The notes under the pieces were generated by a model. That model saw only the letters and a list, made by a program, of their open reading frames with translations. It made no database searches and was not told the DNA's origin. 64,000 nucleotides of DNA from Prevotella sp. CAG:1185. GTDB taxonomy: Bacteria > Bacteroidota > Bacteroidia > Bacteroidales > Bacteroidaceae. Location of the stretch: NCBI GenBank assembly GCA_000436695.1, contig HF992589.1:34607-98606 (forward strand), read 5' to 3'. The translations under genes and the position numbers were made by a program. Each line of letters opens with the position of its first letter. Positions within the stretch are counted from its first letter, which is position 1. This document shows positions 38,643 through 48,745 of this stretch, one piece after another.

Positions 38643-38683
38643 AAAATCCCATAGCATTTATATTTTGCTGTGGGATTTTTCTT
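38643..38683 (+). terminator. Terminator after pyrF
   Basis: A 14-bp stem (aaaatcccatagca at 38643-38656 with 38666-38679, one G-U pair) around a 9-nt loop, with a T-rich tail, begins 4 nt after the pyrF stop. The remaining 38684-38968 is AT-rich non-coding sequence holding only the promoter of the next gene. Confidence 0.9.
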
Positions 38684-38831
38684 TTCACTAACAAGCAATA
38701 ACAACTACTAAAGATTTATAAATTCATAAAGACTACTAAACGACCAAACGGACAATCATTTATTCACCAACTTAATATGCATAACATCACCAAAACTTAA
38801 CAACACTTAACCCATAATCAAGAACTAAATA

Positions 38832-38862
38832 CTTGCTTTTAAATAAATAAATTGTACTTTTG
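38832..38862 (+). promoter_or_regulatory. Promoter of the HD-domain gene
   Basis: cTTG (38832-38835), a 19-nt spacer and TACTTTTG (38855-38862) fit the Bacteroidetes consensus. The 5-prime leader would be about 100 nt. Confidence 0.65.
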
Positions 38863-38968
38863 CATGAAATAACATTAAATTACTACCCAAAATTTATATT
38901 ATTAAAAAAGTTCTCAAAACTTATATACGATTAACAATTGACATAAGGCCCCAAATATCAAGTTAGAA

Positions 38969-40189
38969 ATGAACAATAGTAAAATTATAAATGACCCTAT
39001 TTTCGGATTTATAAAAATTCCATGTGGACTACTGCTTGACATTGTTGAACACCCATTGATGCAAAGGCTTACAAGGATTAAACAACTTGGACTGACATCT
39101 ATGGTATACCCATCAGCCCAACATACAAGATTTCAACATTCAATTGGCGCATTTCATCTCATGAGTGAAGCTATTACATCCATTAAACAAAAAGGGACCT
39201 TTATTTCTGACACTGAAGCCGAAGCCGTAGAAGCAGCAATTCTGATGCACGACATTGGTCATTGTCCCTTCTCTCATGTCTTAGAACACACCCTTATTCA
39301 TGGCATCAGTCATGAAGAGATATCATTGCTAATGATGATACATGTTAATCAAGAAATGAATGGGAAGCTGGATTTAGCTTTAAAAATATTCAAGAACGAA
39401 TATAAACATAAATATCTTAACCAACTGATAAGTAGTCAACTTGACATGGACAGGCTTGACTATTTAAGAAGAGACAGTTTCTTTACTGGTGTTACAGAGG
39501 GTAATATCGGAAGCGAAAGAATAATAAAAATGCTAGATGTACGAAACGGAAACTTAGTCGTCAATTCTAAAGGCATATATACAATTGAAAATTATCTTAT
39601 GGCAAGACGCCTTATGTACTGGCAAGTATATCTGCACAAAACAACAGTTTCAAGTGAGAAGGTTTTGATTAATGCCCTACTACGTGCAAAGAAACTAGTT
39701 CATGAAGGAAAAGAAATATTTGCTACACCTTGTCTAAAATATTTTCTATACAATGATATTGATGCAGAAACTTTTAAGAAGAGTGAAGAAGCACAACGAC
39801 AATATGCAATGTTAGATGACAACGATATTATAAGTTCACTCAAAGTCTGGATGAACAATGAGGATAAAGTTCTGTCTATACTTGCCACAGACATAATAAA
39901 CCGCAATATATTCAAAGTAGAAATATTCAATAGTCCTATATCTGAAGAATATATCGAAAACAAACTTAAAGAAATATCAGAATATTTTGGAATAAGTGTT
40001 GAAGATGCAAATTTTCTCGTGAGTGTTAACACTATACAAAATGAGATGTATGATATTCATAATAATCAAATAACTATATTGTTTAAAGACAACACGATAA
40101 AAGATATTTCTGAATCATCAGAATTATTGAATATCGCATTACTTTCAAAAAAAATAAGAAAATATTATTTATGTTATCAACGTTTTTGA
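38969..40189 (+). CDS. HD-domain phosphohydrolase (dNTPase/SAMHD1-like)
   Basis: This 406-residue protein has the metal-binding HD set: HTRFQHSIGAFHLM, LMHDIGHCPFSHVLEH, and a later Asp in SSQLDMDRLDYLRRD. The arrangement is that of the dGTP triphosphohydrolase/SAMHD1-like group, which cleaves dNTPs or regulates nucleotides. The rest (about 230-406) is helical and not recognised. It has its own promoter and precedes the lipid A genes, whose -7 box lies right after its stop. Confidence 0.83.
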   Translation: MNNSKIINDPIFGFIKIPCGLLLDIVEHPLMQRLTRIKQLGLTSMVYPSAQHTRFQHSIGAFHLMSEAITSIKQKGTFISDTEAEAVEAAILMHDIGHCPFSHVLEHTLIHGISHEEISLLMMIHVNQEMNGKLDLALKIFKNEYKHKYLNQLISSQLDMDRLDYLRRDSFFTGVTEGNIGSERIIKMLDVRNGNLVVNSKGIYTIENYLMARRLMYWQVYLHKTTVSSEKVLINALLRAKKLVHEGKEIFATPCLKYFLYNDIDAETFKKSEEAQRQYAMLDDNDIISSLKVWMNNEDKVLSILATDIINRNIFKVEIFNSPISEEYIENKLKEISEYFGISVEDANFLVSVNTIQNEMYDIHNNQITILFKDNTIKDISESSELLNIALLSKKIRKYYLCYQRF

Positions 40190-40200
40190 ATAAAATTATT

Positions 40201-40208
40201 TATCTTTG
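40201..40208 (+). promoter_or_regulatory. -7 element of the lpxD operon
   Basis: TATCTTTG followed by ca, 25 nt upstream of the lpxD ATG, fits the Bacteroidetes -7 box. It overlaps no gene but is only 11 nt after the HD gene stop. Confidence 0.6.
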
Positions 40209-40232
40209 CAGATAATACGTAATTAAATTGCA

Positions 40233-41270
40233 ATGGAATTTACAGCAAACCAAATAGCAAGTTTTATCCAAGGCAAAGTAGAAGGCGACGGAAACGCCAC
40301 AATAAACACCTTTGCCAAAATAGAAGAGGGAAAACCAGGAGCTATATCATTCCTTTCAAATCCCAAATACACACACTTCATTTACGAAACCGAATCCAGT
40401 ATTGTACTTGTCAATGAAGACGTTGAACTTACAAAACCGGTAAAGGCAACTTTAATAAGAGTAAAAAATGCATATGAATGTGTAGCAAAACTCTTACAAA
40501 TGTATCAAGCTGCATTACCGAAAAAAAGTGGTTTAAACTCTATGGCCTTCATATCATCAAGTGCTAAAATAGGCGAAAAATGCTATGTTGGAGCCTTTGC
40601 TTATATCGGTGATAATGTAGAAATTGGCGAAGGAACTCAAATATATCCACATGCCGTAATTGAGGATGGAGTAAAAATAGGAAAAGGATGTATAATTTAC
40701 CCAAATGTTACAATATACAAAGATTGTAAATTGGGCAACAATGTTACAATACATGCAGGAACTGTTATTGGAGCCGATGGATTTGGATTTGCACCAAATA
40801 CAGACGGATACGATAAGATTCCTCAGATTGGTATAGTAACAATTGAAGATAATGTTGAGATAGGCGCAAACTCATGCGTAGACCGTTCAACTATGGGCAC
40901 TACAATAATACGAAAAGGTGTTAAGCTTGACAATCTCGTTCAGATTGCCCACAATGTTGAAGTTGGTGAAAATACAGTAATGTCTGCACAGACAGGAGTT
41001 GCAGGAAGTACAAAAATCGGAAAGTGGTGCATGTTTGGCGGCCAAGTCGGAATAGCCGGACACGCGACTATCGGTGATAAGACATTCTTAGGAGCTCAAT
41101 CAGGTGTGCCAGGAAACCTTAAAGGAAACCAGACACTTATAGGAACTCCTCCGACAGATCCAAAATCATACTTTAAATCTATTGCCATAACACGCAAGTT
41201 ACCTGAGATTTACAAGGAATTAAATGAACTTAAACGCGAAGTAGAAAAATTAAAAGAGACATATAAATAA
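40233..41270 (+). CDS. lpxD: UDP-3-O-(3-hydroxyacyl)glucosamine N-acyltransferase
   Basis: This 345-residue left-handed beta-helix acyltransferase performs the third step of lipid A synthesis. The N-terminal uridine-binding domain (about 1-105) has [15 protein letters not shown]. Many hexapeptide repeats follow ([22 protein letters not shown] and on). The catalytic His is in [13 protein letters not shown]-terminal helix closes the trimer. It is followed by lpxC-fabZ after 4 nt and lpxA, so lipid A genes are grouped. Confidence 0.96.
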   Translation: MEFTANQIASFIQGKVEGDGNATINTFAKIEEGKPGAISFLSNPKYTHFIYETESSIVLVNEDVELTKPVKATLIRVKNAYECVAKLLQMYQAALPKKSGLNSMAFISSSAKIGEKCYVGAFAYIGDNVEIGEGTQIYPHAVIEDGVKIGKGCIIYPNVTIYKDCKLGNNVTIHAGTVIGADGFGFAPNTDGYDKIPQIGIVTIEDNVEIGANSCVDRSTMGTTIIRKGVKLDNLVQIAHNVEVGENTVMSAQTGVAGSTKIGKWCMFGGQVGIAGHATIGDKTFLGAQSGVPGNLKGNQTLIGTPPTDPKSYFKSIAITRKLPEIYKELNELKREVEKLKETYK

Positions 41271-41274
41271 AATT

Positions 41275-42666
41275 ATGGAAATGTCAAAACAATGCACACT
41301 TAAAGGCAGTTTTGCTCTATGTGGTAAAGGCCTTCATACTGGATTAAATCTGACAATTACATTTAATCCTGCCAATGAAAACACAGGATACAAAATACAA
41401 AGAATTGACCTCGATGGCCAGCCCATTATAGATGCCATTGCAGAGAATGTTGTCGATACACAACGAGGAACAGTTTTAGGCAAAGGTGATGTTAGAATTT
41501 CAACAGTAGAACATGGCCTTGCAGCTCTATATGCATTAGGTATTGATAACTGTCTCATACAAGTTAATGGTCCAGAGTTTCCAATTCTTGATGGTTCAGC
41601 AGCACAATATATCGAAAAGATTCGTGAAATAGGTATTGTTGAACAAAATGCACCTAAAGATTTCTACATCATACGCCATAAAATCGAGGTAAAAGACAAG
41701 GAGAGCGGTTCGTGCATAACCATTCTTCCCGATGAAGAATTCAGCCTGACAGCAATGTGTTCATTTGACTCAAAATTCATAAACAGCCAATTTGCAACAC
41801 TTGATAAGATAGAAGACTTTGCAACAGAAATAGCTCCGGCCCGTACATTCGTTTTTGTTAGAGATATAGAACCACTATTAAAAGCTAATCTCATAAAAGG
41901 CGGAGACATGGATAACGCCATTGTTATATACGAAAGACAGACCACCCAGGAGCGTCTCGACCAATTGGCAGACTTTTTACACGTACCCCATCTCGATGCA
42001 ACAAAATTAGGATACATACAGCATAAACCACTTGTTTGGGATAATGAATGTACGAGACACAAACTGCTAGACATCATCGGTGATATGGCACTTATAGGCA
42101 AACCTATCAAAGGACGTATAATAGCAACTCGTCCTGGACATACCATCAATAATAAGTTTGCACGTCTCATGAGAAAAGAGATTCGTAAACACGAAATACA
42201 AGCACCTATATATAATTGTAATGAAGCACCGATCATGGATGTAAACCGTATCCGTGAATTGCTTCCTCACCGTTATCCAATGCAGCTTGTAGACAAGGTT
42301 ATAGCACTTGGACCAAATAGTATTGTTGGTGTTAAAAACGTAACCAGCAATGAACCTTTCTTCCAAGGACATTTCCCTAAAGAACCTGTTATGCCCGGTG
42401 TATTGCAAATTGAGGCCATGGCTCAATGCGGAGGACTACTTGTACTCAATACGCTTGAAGAGCCTGAAAGATGGTCAACATATTTCATGAAGATAGACGA
42501 TGTTAAATTCAGACAAAAAGTTGTGCCTGGAGATACATTGCTATTCAAAGTTGACTTACTCGCTCCTGTCAGACATGGAGTATCTTCAATGAAAGGCTAT
42601 GTCTTTGTTGGTGATAAAGTAGTTTCAGAAGCAACATTTACAGCTCAAATAGTAAAGAATAAATAA
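41275..42666 (+). CDS. lpxC-fabZ: Fused LpxC deacetylase and FabZ dehydratase
   Basis: This 463-residue protein joins two enzymes. Residues about 5-300 are LpxC, the zinc deacetylase that commits to lipid A synthesis: EHGLAALYALGIDNC, GPEFPILDGSAAQYIEKI and TRHKLLDIIGDMALIG contain the zinc and catalytic residues. Residues about 315-463 are FabZ, (3R)-hydroxyacyl-ACP dehydratase: LLPHRYPMQLVDKV (His) and PGVLQIEAMAQCGG (Glu). The fusion is known in Bacteroidetes and would balance hydroxyacyl use between lipid A and fatty acids. MEMSK offers two start Met codons; either is possible. Confidence 0.95.
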   Translation: MEMSKQCTLKGSFALCGKGLHTGLNLTITFNPANENTGYKIQRIDLDGQPIIDAIAENVVDTQRGTVLGKGDVRISTVEHGLAALYALGIDNCLIQVNGPEFPILDGSAAQYIEKIREIGIVEQNAPKDFYIIRHKIEVKDKESGSCITILPDEEFSLTAMCSFDSKFINSQFATLDKIEDFATEIAPARTFVFVRDIEPLLKANLIKGGDMDNAIVIYERQTTQERLDQLADFLHVPHLDATKLGYIQHKPLVWDNECTRHKLLDIIGDMALIGKPIKGRIIATRPGHTINNKFARLMRKEIRKHEIQAPIYNCNEAPIMDVNRIRELLPHRYPMQLVDKVIALGPNSIVGVKNVTSNEPFFQGHFPKEPVMPGVLQIEAMAQCGGLLVLNTLEEPERWSTYFMKIDDVKFRQKVVPGDTLLFKVDLLAPVRHGVSSMKGYVFVGDKVVSEATFTAQIVKNK

Positions 42667-42669
42667 CCC

Positions 42670-42700
42670 AATAAGGCAGAATAAATCTGCCTTATTTTTA
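42670..42700 (+). terminator. Hairpin with T tail between lpxC-fabZ and lpxA
   Basis: An 11-bp perfect stem, aataaggcaga (42670-42680) with tctgccttatt (42686-42696), has a 5-nt loop and ttt tail. It begins 3 nt after the lpxC-fabZ stop and ends about 15 nt before lpxA. It looks like an intrinsic terminator inside the lipid A operon and may lower downstream expression. Confidence 0.75.
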
Positions 42701-42712
42701 AAATAAGACGCC

Positions 42713-43483
42713 ATGAATAATATAAGTCCACTTGCATATATTCATCCCGAAGCAAAAATCGGTGATAACAACATTATTGGCCCATTTTGTTATATAGACA
42801 AAAACACTGTGATTGGAGACAATAATGTACTGCAAAATAATGTAACAATAAACTTTGGTGCACGTATAGGAAACAATAATGAAATTTTCCCCGGTGCCAG
42901 TATAAGTACAAAGCCTCAAGACTTAAAATTTAAAGGTGAAGAAACAACCTGCGAAGTTGGTGACAATAACAGCATACGTGAAAATGTGACCATATCACGT
43001 GGAACAGCATCAAAAGGAACCACAAAAGTCGGTTCAAACAATTTGCTAATGGAAAATATGCATATTGCCCACGATTGTATAATAGGAAACGGATGTATTA
43101 TTGGAAACTCCACAAAATTTGCTGGTGAAGTTGTTGTAGATGACTACGCAATTATCAGTGCAGTTGTGCTTTGCCATCAGTTTTGTCATATCGGAAGTTA
43201 TGTTATGATTCAAGGAGGATGCCGTTTTAGTCAAGATATCCCCCCATTTATTATTGCAGGAAAAGAACCGACACGCTATTGCGGCATAAATCTGGTAGGA
43301 CTAAGAAGAAGAGGATTTGACAATGAATTGATAAATAATATACACGAAGCATACCGTTTATTATATTCAAAAGGTGTTTTAAAAGAAGGCATCGAGGAAA
43401 TAAGAAAGAAGATACCTGTAACAAAAGAAATAGAATATATCATTAAATTCGTAGAAAACTCCAAACGAGGTATAATAAGATAA
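42713..43483 (+). CDS. lpxA: UDP-N-acetylglucosamine acyltransferase
   Basis: This 256-residue first enzyme of lipid A synthesis transfers a 3-hydroxyacyl chain to UDP-GlcNAc. It is a left-handed beta-helix with hexapeptide repeats over about 1-190. The catalytic His is in NMHIAHDCIIGN, and a C-terminal helical region (GLRRRGFDNELINNIHEAYRLLY) is typical. Length matches LpxA (262 in E. coli). Confidence 0.95.
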   Translation: MNNISPLAYIHPEAKIGDNNIIGPFCYIDKNTVIGDNNVLQNNVTINFGARIGNNNEIFPGASISTKPQDLKFKGEETTCEVGDNNSIRENVTISRGTASKGTTKVGSNNLLMENMHIAHDCIIGNGCIIGNSTKFAGEVVVDDYAIISAVVLCHQFCHIGSYVMIQGGCRFSQDIPPFIIAGKEPTRYCGINLVGLRRRGFDNELINNIHEAYRLLYSKGVLKEGIEEIRKKIPVTKEIEYIIKFVENSKRGIIR

Positions 43484-43497
43484 AATATCTTCTGTAA

Positions 43498-44394
43498 ATG
43501 AAGACACTTTTCGTAATAGTTGGTCCTACAGGGGTAGGAAAAACATCACTATGTCTGAAGATTGCCGAACAATTAAATACAGTTATCATTAACGCTGATT
43601 CACGCCAGGTTTTTAAAGAAATACCTATTGGTACAGCAGCACCAACAAATGAGGAACGTAAAAGAATAAAGCATTTTTTTGTCGGCAATCTTCATATAAA
43701 TGAATATTACAATGCATCAATGTACGAAAATGATGTTTTGAAATTATTAAACGTCATTTTCAAATACAAGGATAATGCTATATTATCCGGAGGAAGCATG
43801 ATGTATATTGATGCAGTATGTAATGGTATCGACGATATACCCTCCGTTGACGATACCATTAGAAAGACATTACAAGAAAGATATACAAACGAAGGTCTCA
43901 CACAAATCAGTGACGAACTCGCACGCTTAGATCCAGAATATTATAATATTGTAGACAGGAATAATCCAAAGCGTATCATTCATGCATTAGAAATATGCTT
44001 GTCTACCGGTAAGACATATACGTCATTTAGGAAAAATGCTCCAAAAGAACGTCCATTTAAAATTGTAAAAATTGGACTTAACAGGGAAAGACAAGAACTA
44101 TATAATAGAATTGACAAGCGTGTTGAGCAAATGATTAATGATGGATTAATTCAAGAAGCACTTAATGTTTATCCGTATAGGCACTTAAATGCATTGAATA
44201 CCGTAGGCTATAAAGAGATGTTTGAATATTTAGACGGACTAAGCACACTGGAAAATACAATATTCAGGATAAAATGCAATACACATAAATATTGCAGAAA
44301 ACAGTTAACATGGTTCAAGAGAGATACAAATATACGTTGGTTTTCACCCGATAATGTTGAAGAAATCATAAATTACATAAACACATTCTGCTAA
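43498..44394 (+). CDS. miaA: tRNA dimethylallyltransferase
   Basis: This 298-residue enzyme adds the isopentenyl group to A37 of UNN-reading tRNAs. The P-loop GPTGVGKTSLC is near the start. The DSRQVFKEIPIGTAAPT segment, the substrate channel motif SGGSMMYIDAV and NTHKYCRKQLTWFKRD near the end are characteristic. It follows lpxA by 14 nt and is probably in the same message. Confidence 0.95.
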   Translation: MKTLFVIVGPTGVGKTSLCLKIAEQLNTVIINADSRQVFKEIPIGTAAPTNEERKRIKHFFVGNLHINEYYNASMYENDVLKLLNVIFKYKDNAILSGGSMMYIDAVCNGIDDIPSVDDTIRKTLQERYTNEGLTQISDELARLDPEYYNIVDRNNPKRIIHALEICLSTGKTYTSFRKNAPKERPFKIVKIGLNRERQELYNRIDKRVEQMINDGLIQEALNVYPYRHLNALNTVGYKEMFEYLDGLSTLENTIFRIKCNTHKYCRKQLTWFKRDTNIRWFSPDNVEEIINYINTFC

Positions 44395-44409
44395 AAATAT
44401 ACTTTTTTG

Positions 44410-44417
44410 TAAATTTG
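44410..44417 (+). promoter_or_regulatory. -7 element of the PBP1A gene
   Basis: TAAATTTG followed by cag, 24 nt upstream of the ATG, fits the Bacteroidetes -7 box. A well-spaced -33 match is not seen. Confidence 0.5.
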
Positions 44418-44440
44418 CAGAATGAACAATACTAAATTAT

Positions 44441-46987
44441 ATGTTTAATAATATTAAAGACACACGTATCGGTAAATTTACCACAACTTGTCTGAAAAAG
44501 ATTAAAGGCTTTTGGCCTTGGTACAAAGGACTTTATAAAGGACGTAAATGGTATACAAAAACTGGTGTAGCCATATTGTCGGCCATTATCGCATTTTTCG
44601 TCTATCTGTTTATGGTAGATATTAACTTTTTATGGCTGTTTGGTAAATCCCCCGGATTCTCTCAGATAATGCATCCGTCAACAAGTGAAGCATCTGAAAT
44701 ATATAGTGCAGACGGAGTCCTAATAGGTAAATATTTTAGTGAGAACAGAACGCCCGTTAAATATGAGGATGTCAATCCTTTGTTTTGGAAAGCATTAATA
44801 GACACCGAAGATGAACGTTTCTATAAGCACTTTGGTATAGATTTCACAGGAATATTTGCTGTAGCTAAAGACATTATAGTACATCACGAAGCCCGTGGAG
44901 CATCTACAATAACACAACAACTTGCAAAAAATATGTTCCGTGTGAGAACCCAATATTCCACTGGATTATTGGGGTATATTCCTGGTGTACGTATGCTGAT
45001 AATGAAAAGTAAGGAATGGATTATAGCAACAAAGCTTGAAATGCTATATGACAAAAAGGAAATACTTACTATGTATGCCAATACTGTAGATTTCGGTTCA
45101 AATGCATATGGAATAAAAACTGCATGTAAGACATATTTTAACACTACACCTGCCAAAATGACAACTGAACAGGCAGCTGTATTAGTAGGAATGCTGAAGG
45201 CTACAACATATTATAATCCTATTACGAATCCCGAAAACAGCCTTCACAGAAGGAACACCGTATTGCACAATATGATGACTCATAATGATATTTCACACAA
45301 TGAATATGATTCTATCAGTGCAATTCCAATAAAGGTAAGTTACAGTGTAGAAAGTAATTATGACGGTCAAGCTAAATATTTCCGCGAAGCGATTGCCGAC
45401 TATCTGAAAGATTGGTGTAAAGAAAACGGATACGATCTTTATAGCAGCGGATTGAAAATCTATACAACTATCGACACCCGTATGCAAAAATATGCGGAAG
45501 AGGCAGCATTGAAACAGATGAAGCAAGTCCAAAGAAACTTTAAGAACCACTGGGGTTCTCAGGATCCCTGGAGAGACGAAAACAATCAGGTTATACCTAA
45601 CTTCATAGAAAATATTGCCCAACGACAACCTGTATATAAAATGCTTTTGCAAAAGTTTCCGAATAATCCGGATTCTATACAGTACTATTTAAACAAGCCA
45701 CATAAGGTTAAACTATTTGACTATGAAAAAGGAACCATTGAAAAAGAAATGAGTACAATGGATTCTATAAGATACATGGTTAAATTCATGCATTGCTCAT
45801 TCGTTGCAATGGAACCACAAACAGGTGAAGTGAAGGCATGGGTTGGAGACATAGATTTCAACTCTTGGAAATACGATAAAGTAACTGCAATGCGTCAGCC
45901 TGGATCAACCTTTAAGCTTTTTGTATATACTGAAGCGATGAATCAAGGTTTAACGCCATGCGACAAACGACGTGACGAATACATCAGAATGGAAGTCTAC
46001 GACAAGCAAAAGCACGAAATGACATCTTGGACTCCGACTAATGCAAATGGCAGATTCTCAGGAGACTCAATCCCGTTGAAGAGTGCTTTCGCAAAAAGTA
46101 TCAACTCTATTGCTGTCAGATTAGGCCAAGAGATGGGAATCAAAAATATCGCAAAAACAGCCCATGACATGGGTATAAAGAGCCCGCTTGACGAACAACC
46201 TTCTTTGGCATTAGGTGCTTCAGATGTCAATTTGCTTGAAATGGTTAATGCATACTGCACAATAGCCAATGATGGCAAACACGTAGAACCTGTACTCGTT
46301 ACACGTATCGTTGACAAAGATGGAAAAGAAGTTTATGTAAGCTCAACAGAGGAGAAACAGGTTATACCATATAAGAGCGCATTCTTTATGCAACAATTAC
46401 TAATGGGCGGTATGCGCGAACCAGGCGGTACATCTCAAAGCCTCTGGGGTTACACAGATACCGCACGCGACACCGACTTCGGAGGAAAAACAGGTACATC
46501 AAACAACCATTCTGACGCATGGTTCATGTGCGTAAGTCCTAATCTTGTGGCAGGTGCATGGGTTGGCGGCGAATACCGAAGCATACACTTCCGTACGGGC
46601 GCACTCGGACAAGGCAGTCGAACAGCTTTGCCTATATGCGGATATTTCATACAGGCATTAATGAAAGACCCGGAATTTAAGAAATACCACGGCCGTTTCC
46701 ACAAGCCAAATGATGAAGATATAACTTCGGATATGTATACTTGCAGCAGTTATGTTCCTGTAAAGAAAGATACGACAAGAAATGACAGTGCAACTATAGA
46801 AGAAGAAATACTCTTAGATGAGGATGGCAATGTAATTCCACATAACGGAGAAGGCAACGAAATGCCAGAAGAAAGCAGGCCGTCAACAAACTCTGAAAAG
46901 GAATCTGCCGCCCAAGGACAAGAAAAGAGTGAGAAGAAGAAAAAGAGCAGACCTCATGAAGAGCAAATCAGATTTGAAGATTTGTAA
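44441..46987 (+). CDS. mrcA: Class A penicillin-binding protein (PBP1A type)
   Basis: This 848-residue bifunctional peptidoglycan synthase is anchored by one membrane helix (about residues 43-65). The GT51 glycosyltransferase domain contains EDERFYKHFGIDFTG and ARGASTITQQLAKN. The transpeptidase domain has the active Ser in RQPGSTFKLF (SxxK), SIN in AKSINSIA, and KTGTSNNHSDAW (KTG). The tail beyond about residue 785 is highly charged and low complexity. The name ponA is equally usable. It stands between miaA and a helicase gene. Confidence 0.95.
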   Translation: MFNNIKDTRIGKFTTTCLKKIKGFWPWYKGLYKGRKWYTKTGVAILSAIIAFFVYLFMVDINFLWLFGKSPGFSQIMHPSTSEASEIYSADGVLIGKYFSENRTPVKYEDVNPLFWKALIDTEDERFYKHFGIDFTGIFAVAKDIIVHHEARGASTITQQLAKNMFRVRTQYSTGLLGYIPGVRMLIMKSKEWIIATKLEMLYDKKEILTMYANTVDFGSNAYGIKTACKTYFNTTPAKMTTEQAAVLVGMLKATTYYNPITNPENSLHRRNTVLHNMMTHNDISHNEYDSISAIPIKVSYSVESNYDGQAKYFREAIADYLKDWCKENGYDLYSSGLKIYTTIDTRMQKYAEEAALKQMKQVQRNFKNHWGSQDPWRDENNQVIPNFIENIAQRQPVYKMLLQKFPNNPDSIQYYLNKPHKVKLFDYEKGTIEKEMSTMDSIRYMVKFMHCSFVAMEPQTGEVKAWVGDIDFNSWKYDKVTAMRQPGSTFKLFVYTEAMNQGLTPCDKRRDEYIRMEVYDKQKHEMTSWTPTNANGRFSGDSIPLKSAFAKSINSIAVRLGQEMGIKNIAKTAHDMGIKSPLDEQPSLALGASDVNLLEMVNAYCTIANDGKHVEPVLVTRIVDKDGKEVYVSSTEEKQVIPYKSAFFMQQLLMGGMREPGGTSQSLWGYTDTARDTDFGGKTGTSNNHSDAWFMCVSPNLVAGAWVGGEYRSIHFRTGALGQGSRTALPICGYFIQALMKDPEFKKYHGRFHKPNDEDITSDMYTCSSYVPVKKDTTRNDSATIEEEILLDEDGNVIPHNGEGNEMPEESRPSTNSEKESAAQGQEKSEKKKKSRPHEEQIRFEDL

Positions 46988-46999
46988 ATTATTGCCAAA

Positions 47000-48745
47000 T
47001 TGAAGACAGAAATTCAGATAGATTTAGACAATAAGGAGTTTCAAGAAGCTCTGCAAATAATTAAATTTACCCGTCGCTCGCTTTTCCTAACAGGTAAAGC
47101 GGGGACGGGTAAATCGACTTTTCTACGATATGTCCGAGATAATATTAAGAAAAAAATTATCGTACTTGCTCCTACCGGAATATCAGCAATAAATGTAGGC
47201 GGCTCTACCCTACACAGTTTTTTTAAGTTACCATTCCATCCCCTTCTTCCAAATGATACGCAATACTCAGTAAGACACATCAGAAACACATTAAAATACA
47301 ATGGCGAAAAATGCAAAATATTGCGTGAAGTAGAACTTATCATCATTGATGAGATAAGTATGGTAAGGGCTGACATCATTGATTTCATTGACAAAGTATT
47401 ACGAGTATACTCACGCAATATGCGCGAACCCTTTGGAGGTAAGCAGTTGTTACTTGTCGGAGACGTGTTCCAATTAGAACCTGTAATTAAAGAAGACGAA
47501 AGAAGACTGCTGCATCCGTTCTATCCTACTTGTTTCTTTTTTAATGCCAATATTTTTAAGAGTATGAAACTAGTAAGTATAGAATTAAAAAAGATATATC
47601 GGCAGAAAGACAAAGATTTTATTAACATTCTTGACAATATCCGTATAGGTAACGTCAATGATAAAGACTTAATGGCACTCAACAGCCGCATAAACAGTTC
47701 GCCTGCAGACAAGAGCAATGACAAGTTCGTCATCACATTGTCGACAAGACGTGATACTGTTGACTATATAAATGATAAAAAGCTGAAACAGCTTGCCGGT
47801 GACCCAATAATCTTTAAAGGACAAGTAAGCGGAGATTTTCCAGAAAGCAGTCTGCCTACTCCTGTTGAGATGGAAATTAAACCTGGAGCCCAAATTATAT
47901 TTATAAAAAATGACATCGATAAAAGATGGGTAAATGGCACATTGGGTATAGTGGAAGCTATTGATGAACAAAATGGATTTCTATACATCATTACAGAAGA
48001 CGGTAATGAATATGATGTTGCGAGAGAACGATGGAGCAACATGAAGTACAGTTTCAACGACAAAGAACAAAAAATAGAAGAAGAAGAAATAGGCTACTAT
48101 ATCCAATTCCCTATACGACTAGCTTGGGCAATAACAATACATAAAAGTCAAGGACTTACATTCAATCAAGTAAATATTGATCTAAGCGGCGGCGTTTTTG
48201 CAGGAGGACAAACTTATGTGGCTTTATCCCGCTGTACATCTTTGAACGGAATAACGCTCAAATCACCGATTAAGCGCGAAGATATTTTTGTACGCAGTGA
48301 AATTCTGCAATTTGCACAAAGCTATAACAATTCGACTATAATAAAAAGAGCATTAAGTGAATCTGCGGCAGACAAAGAATATTACGAAGCCTCAAAAGCT
48401 TTTGACAATGGCGATTATGATAATTTTCTTAATAGCTTTTTCAAAGCCATACATAGCAGATATGATATAGAAAAGCCTGCAGCAAAGAGGCTTATACGAA
48501 GGAAACTCAATACAATAAACATACTCAAAAAAGAGAAAGAACATTTGGAAGAAACTTTAAAAAAGCAAGAAGCATTTTTGAAAAAACTTGCAGCTGAATA
48601 CACTTTATTGGGAAAAGAATGCGAAAAAGAAAATATGTATGAAGCGGCAATAGCTAATTATCAAAAAGCGTTAGAACTTTATCCTGACGCAAATGAGCCC
48701 AAAAGAAGAATAAAACTAATAGAAGAAAAGCTCAAAAATGATTGA
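47000..48745 (+). CDS. Pif1/RecD2-like helicase with C-terminal coiled coil and TPR
   Basis: This 581-residue SF1 helicase has Walker A GKAGTGKSTFL near residue 32, the Pif1-like APTGISAINVGGSTLHSFF, IIIDEISMV (motif II), GDVFQLEPV (motif III) and ITIHKSQGLTFNQVNIDL with VALSRCTS (motifs V/VI). After about residue 500 a charged helix (KEKEHLEETLKKQEAFLKKLAAEY in part) leads into one TPR-like repeat (YEAAIANYQKALELYPDA). The start is a TTG at 47000, chosen because no ATG lies before the Walker A. It starts 13 nt after the PBP gene. The role in DNA or RNA unwinding is inferred. Confidence 0.87.
   Translation: MKTEIQIDLDNKEFQEALQIIKFTRRSLFLTGKAGTGKSTFLRYVRDNIKKKIIVLAPTGISAINVGGSTLHSFFKLPFHPLLPNDTQYSVRHIRNTLKYNGEKCKILREVELIIIDEISMVRADIIDFIDKVLRVYSRNMREPFGGKQLLLVGDVFQLEPVIKEDERRLLHPFYPTCFFFNANIFKSMKLVSIELKKIYRQKDKDFINILDNIRIGNVNDKDLMALNSRINSSPADKSNDKFVITLSTRRDTVDYINDKKLKQLAGDPIIFKGQVSGDFPESSLPTPVEMEIKPGAQIIFIKNDIDKRWVNGTLGIVEAIDEQNGFLYIITEDGNEYDVARERWSNMKYSFNDKEQKIEEEEIGYYIQFPIRLAWAITIHKSQGLTFNQVNIDLSGGVFAGGQTYVALSRCTSLNGITLKSPIKREDIFVRSEILQFAQSYNNSTIIKRALSESAADKEYYEASKAFDNGDYDNFLNSFFKAIHSRYDIEKPAAKRLIRRKLNTINILKKEKEHLEETLKKQEAFLKKLAAEYTLLGKECEKENMYEAAIANYQKALELYPDANEPKRRIKLIEEKLKND

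Noticed and set aside
41664..42236. 190-codon minus-strand frame opposite lpxC-fabZ
   Set aside because: It lies within a well-supported enzyme fusion and has no independent evidence.
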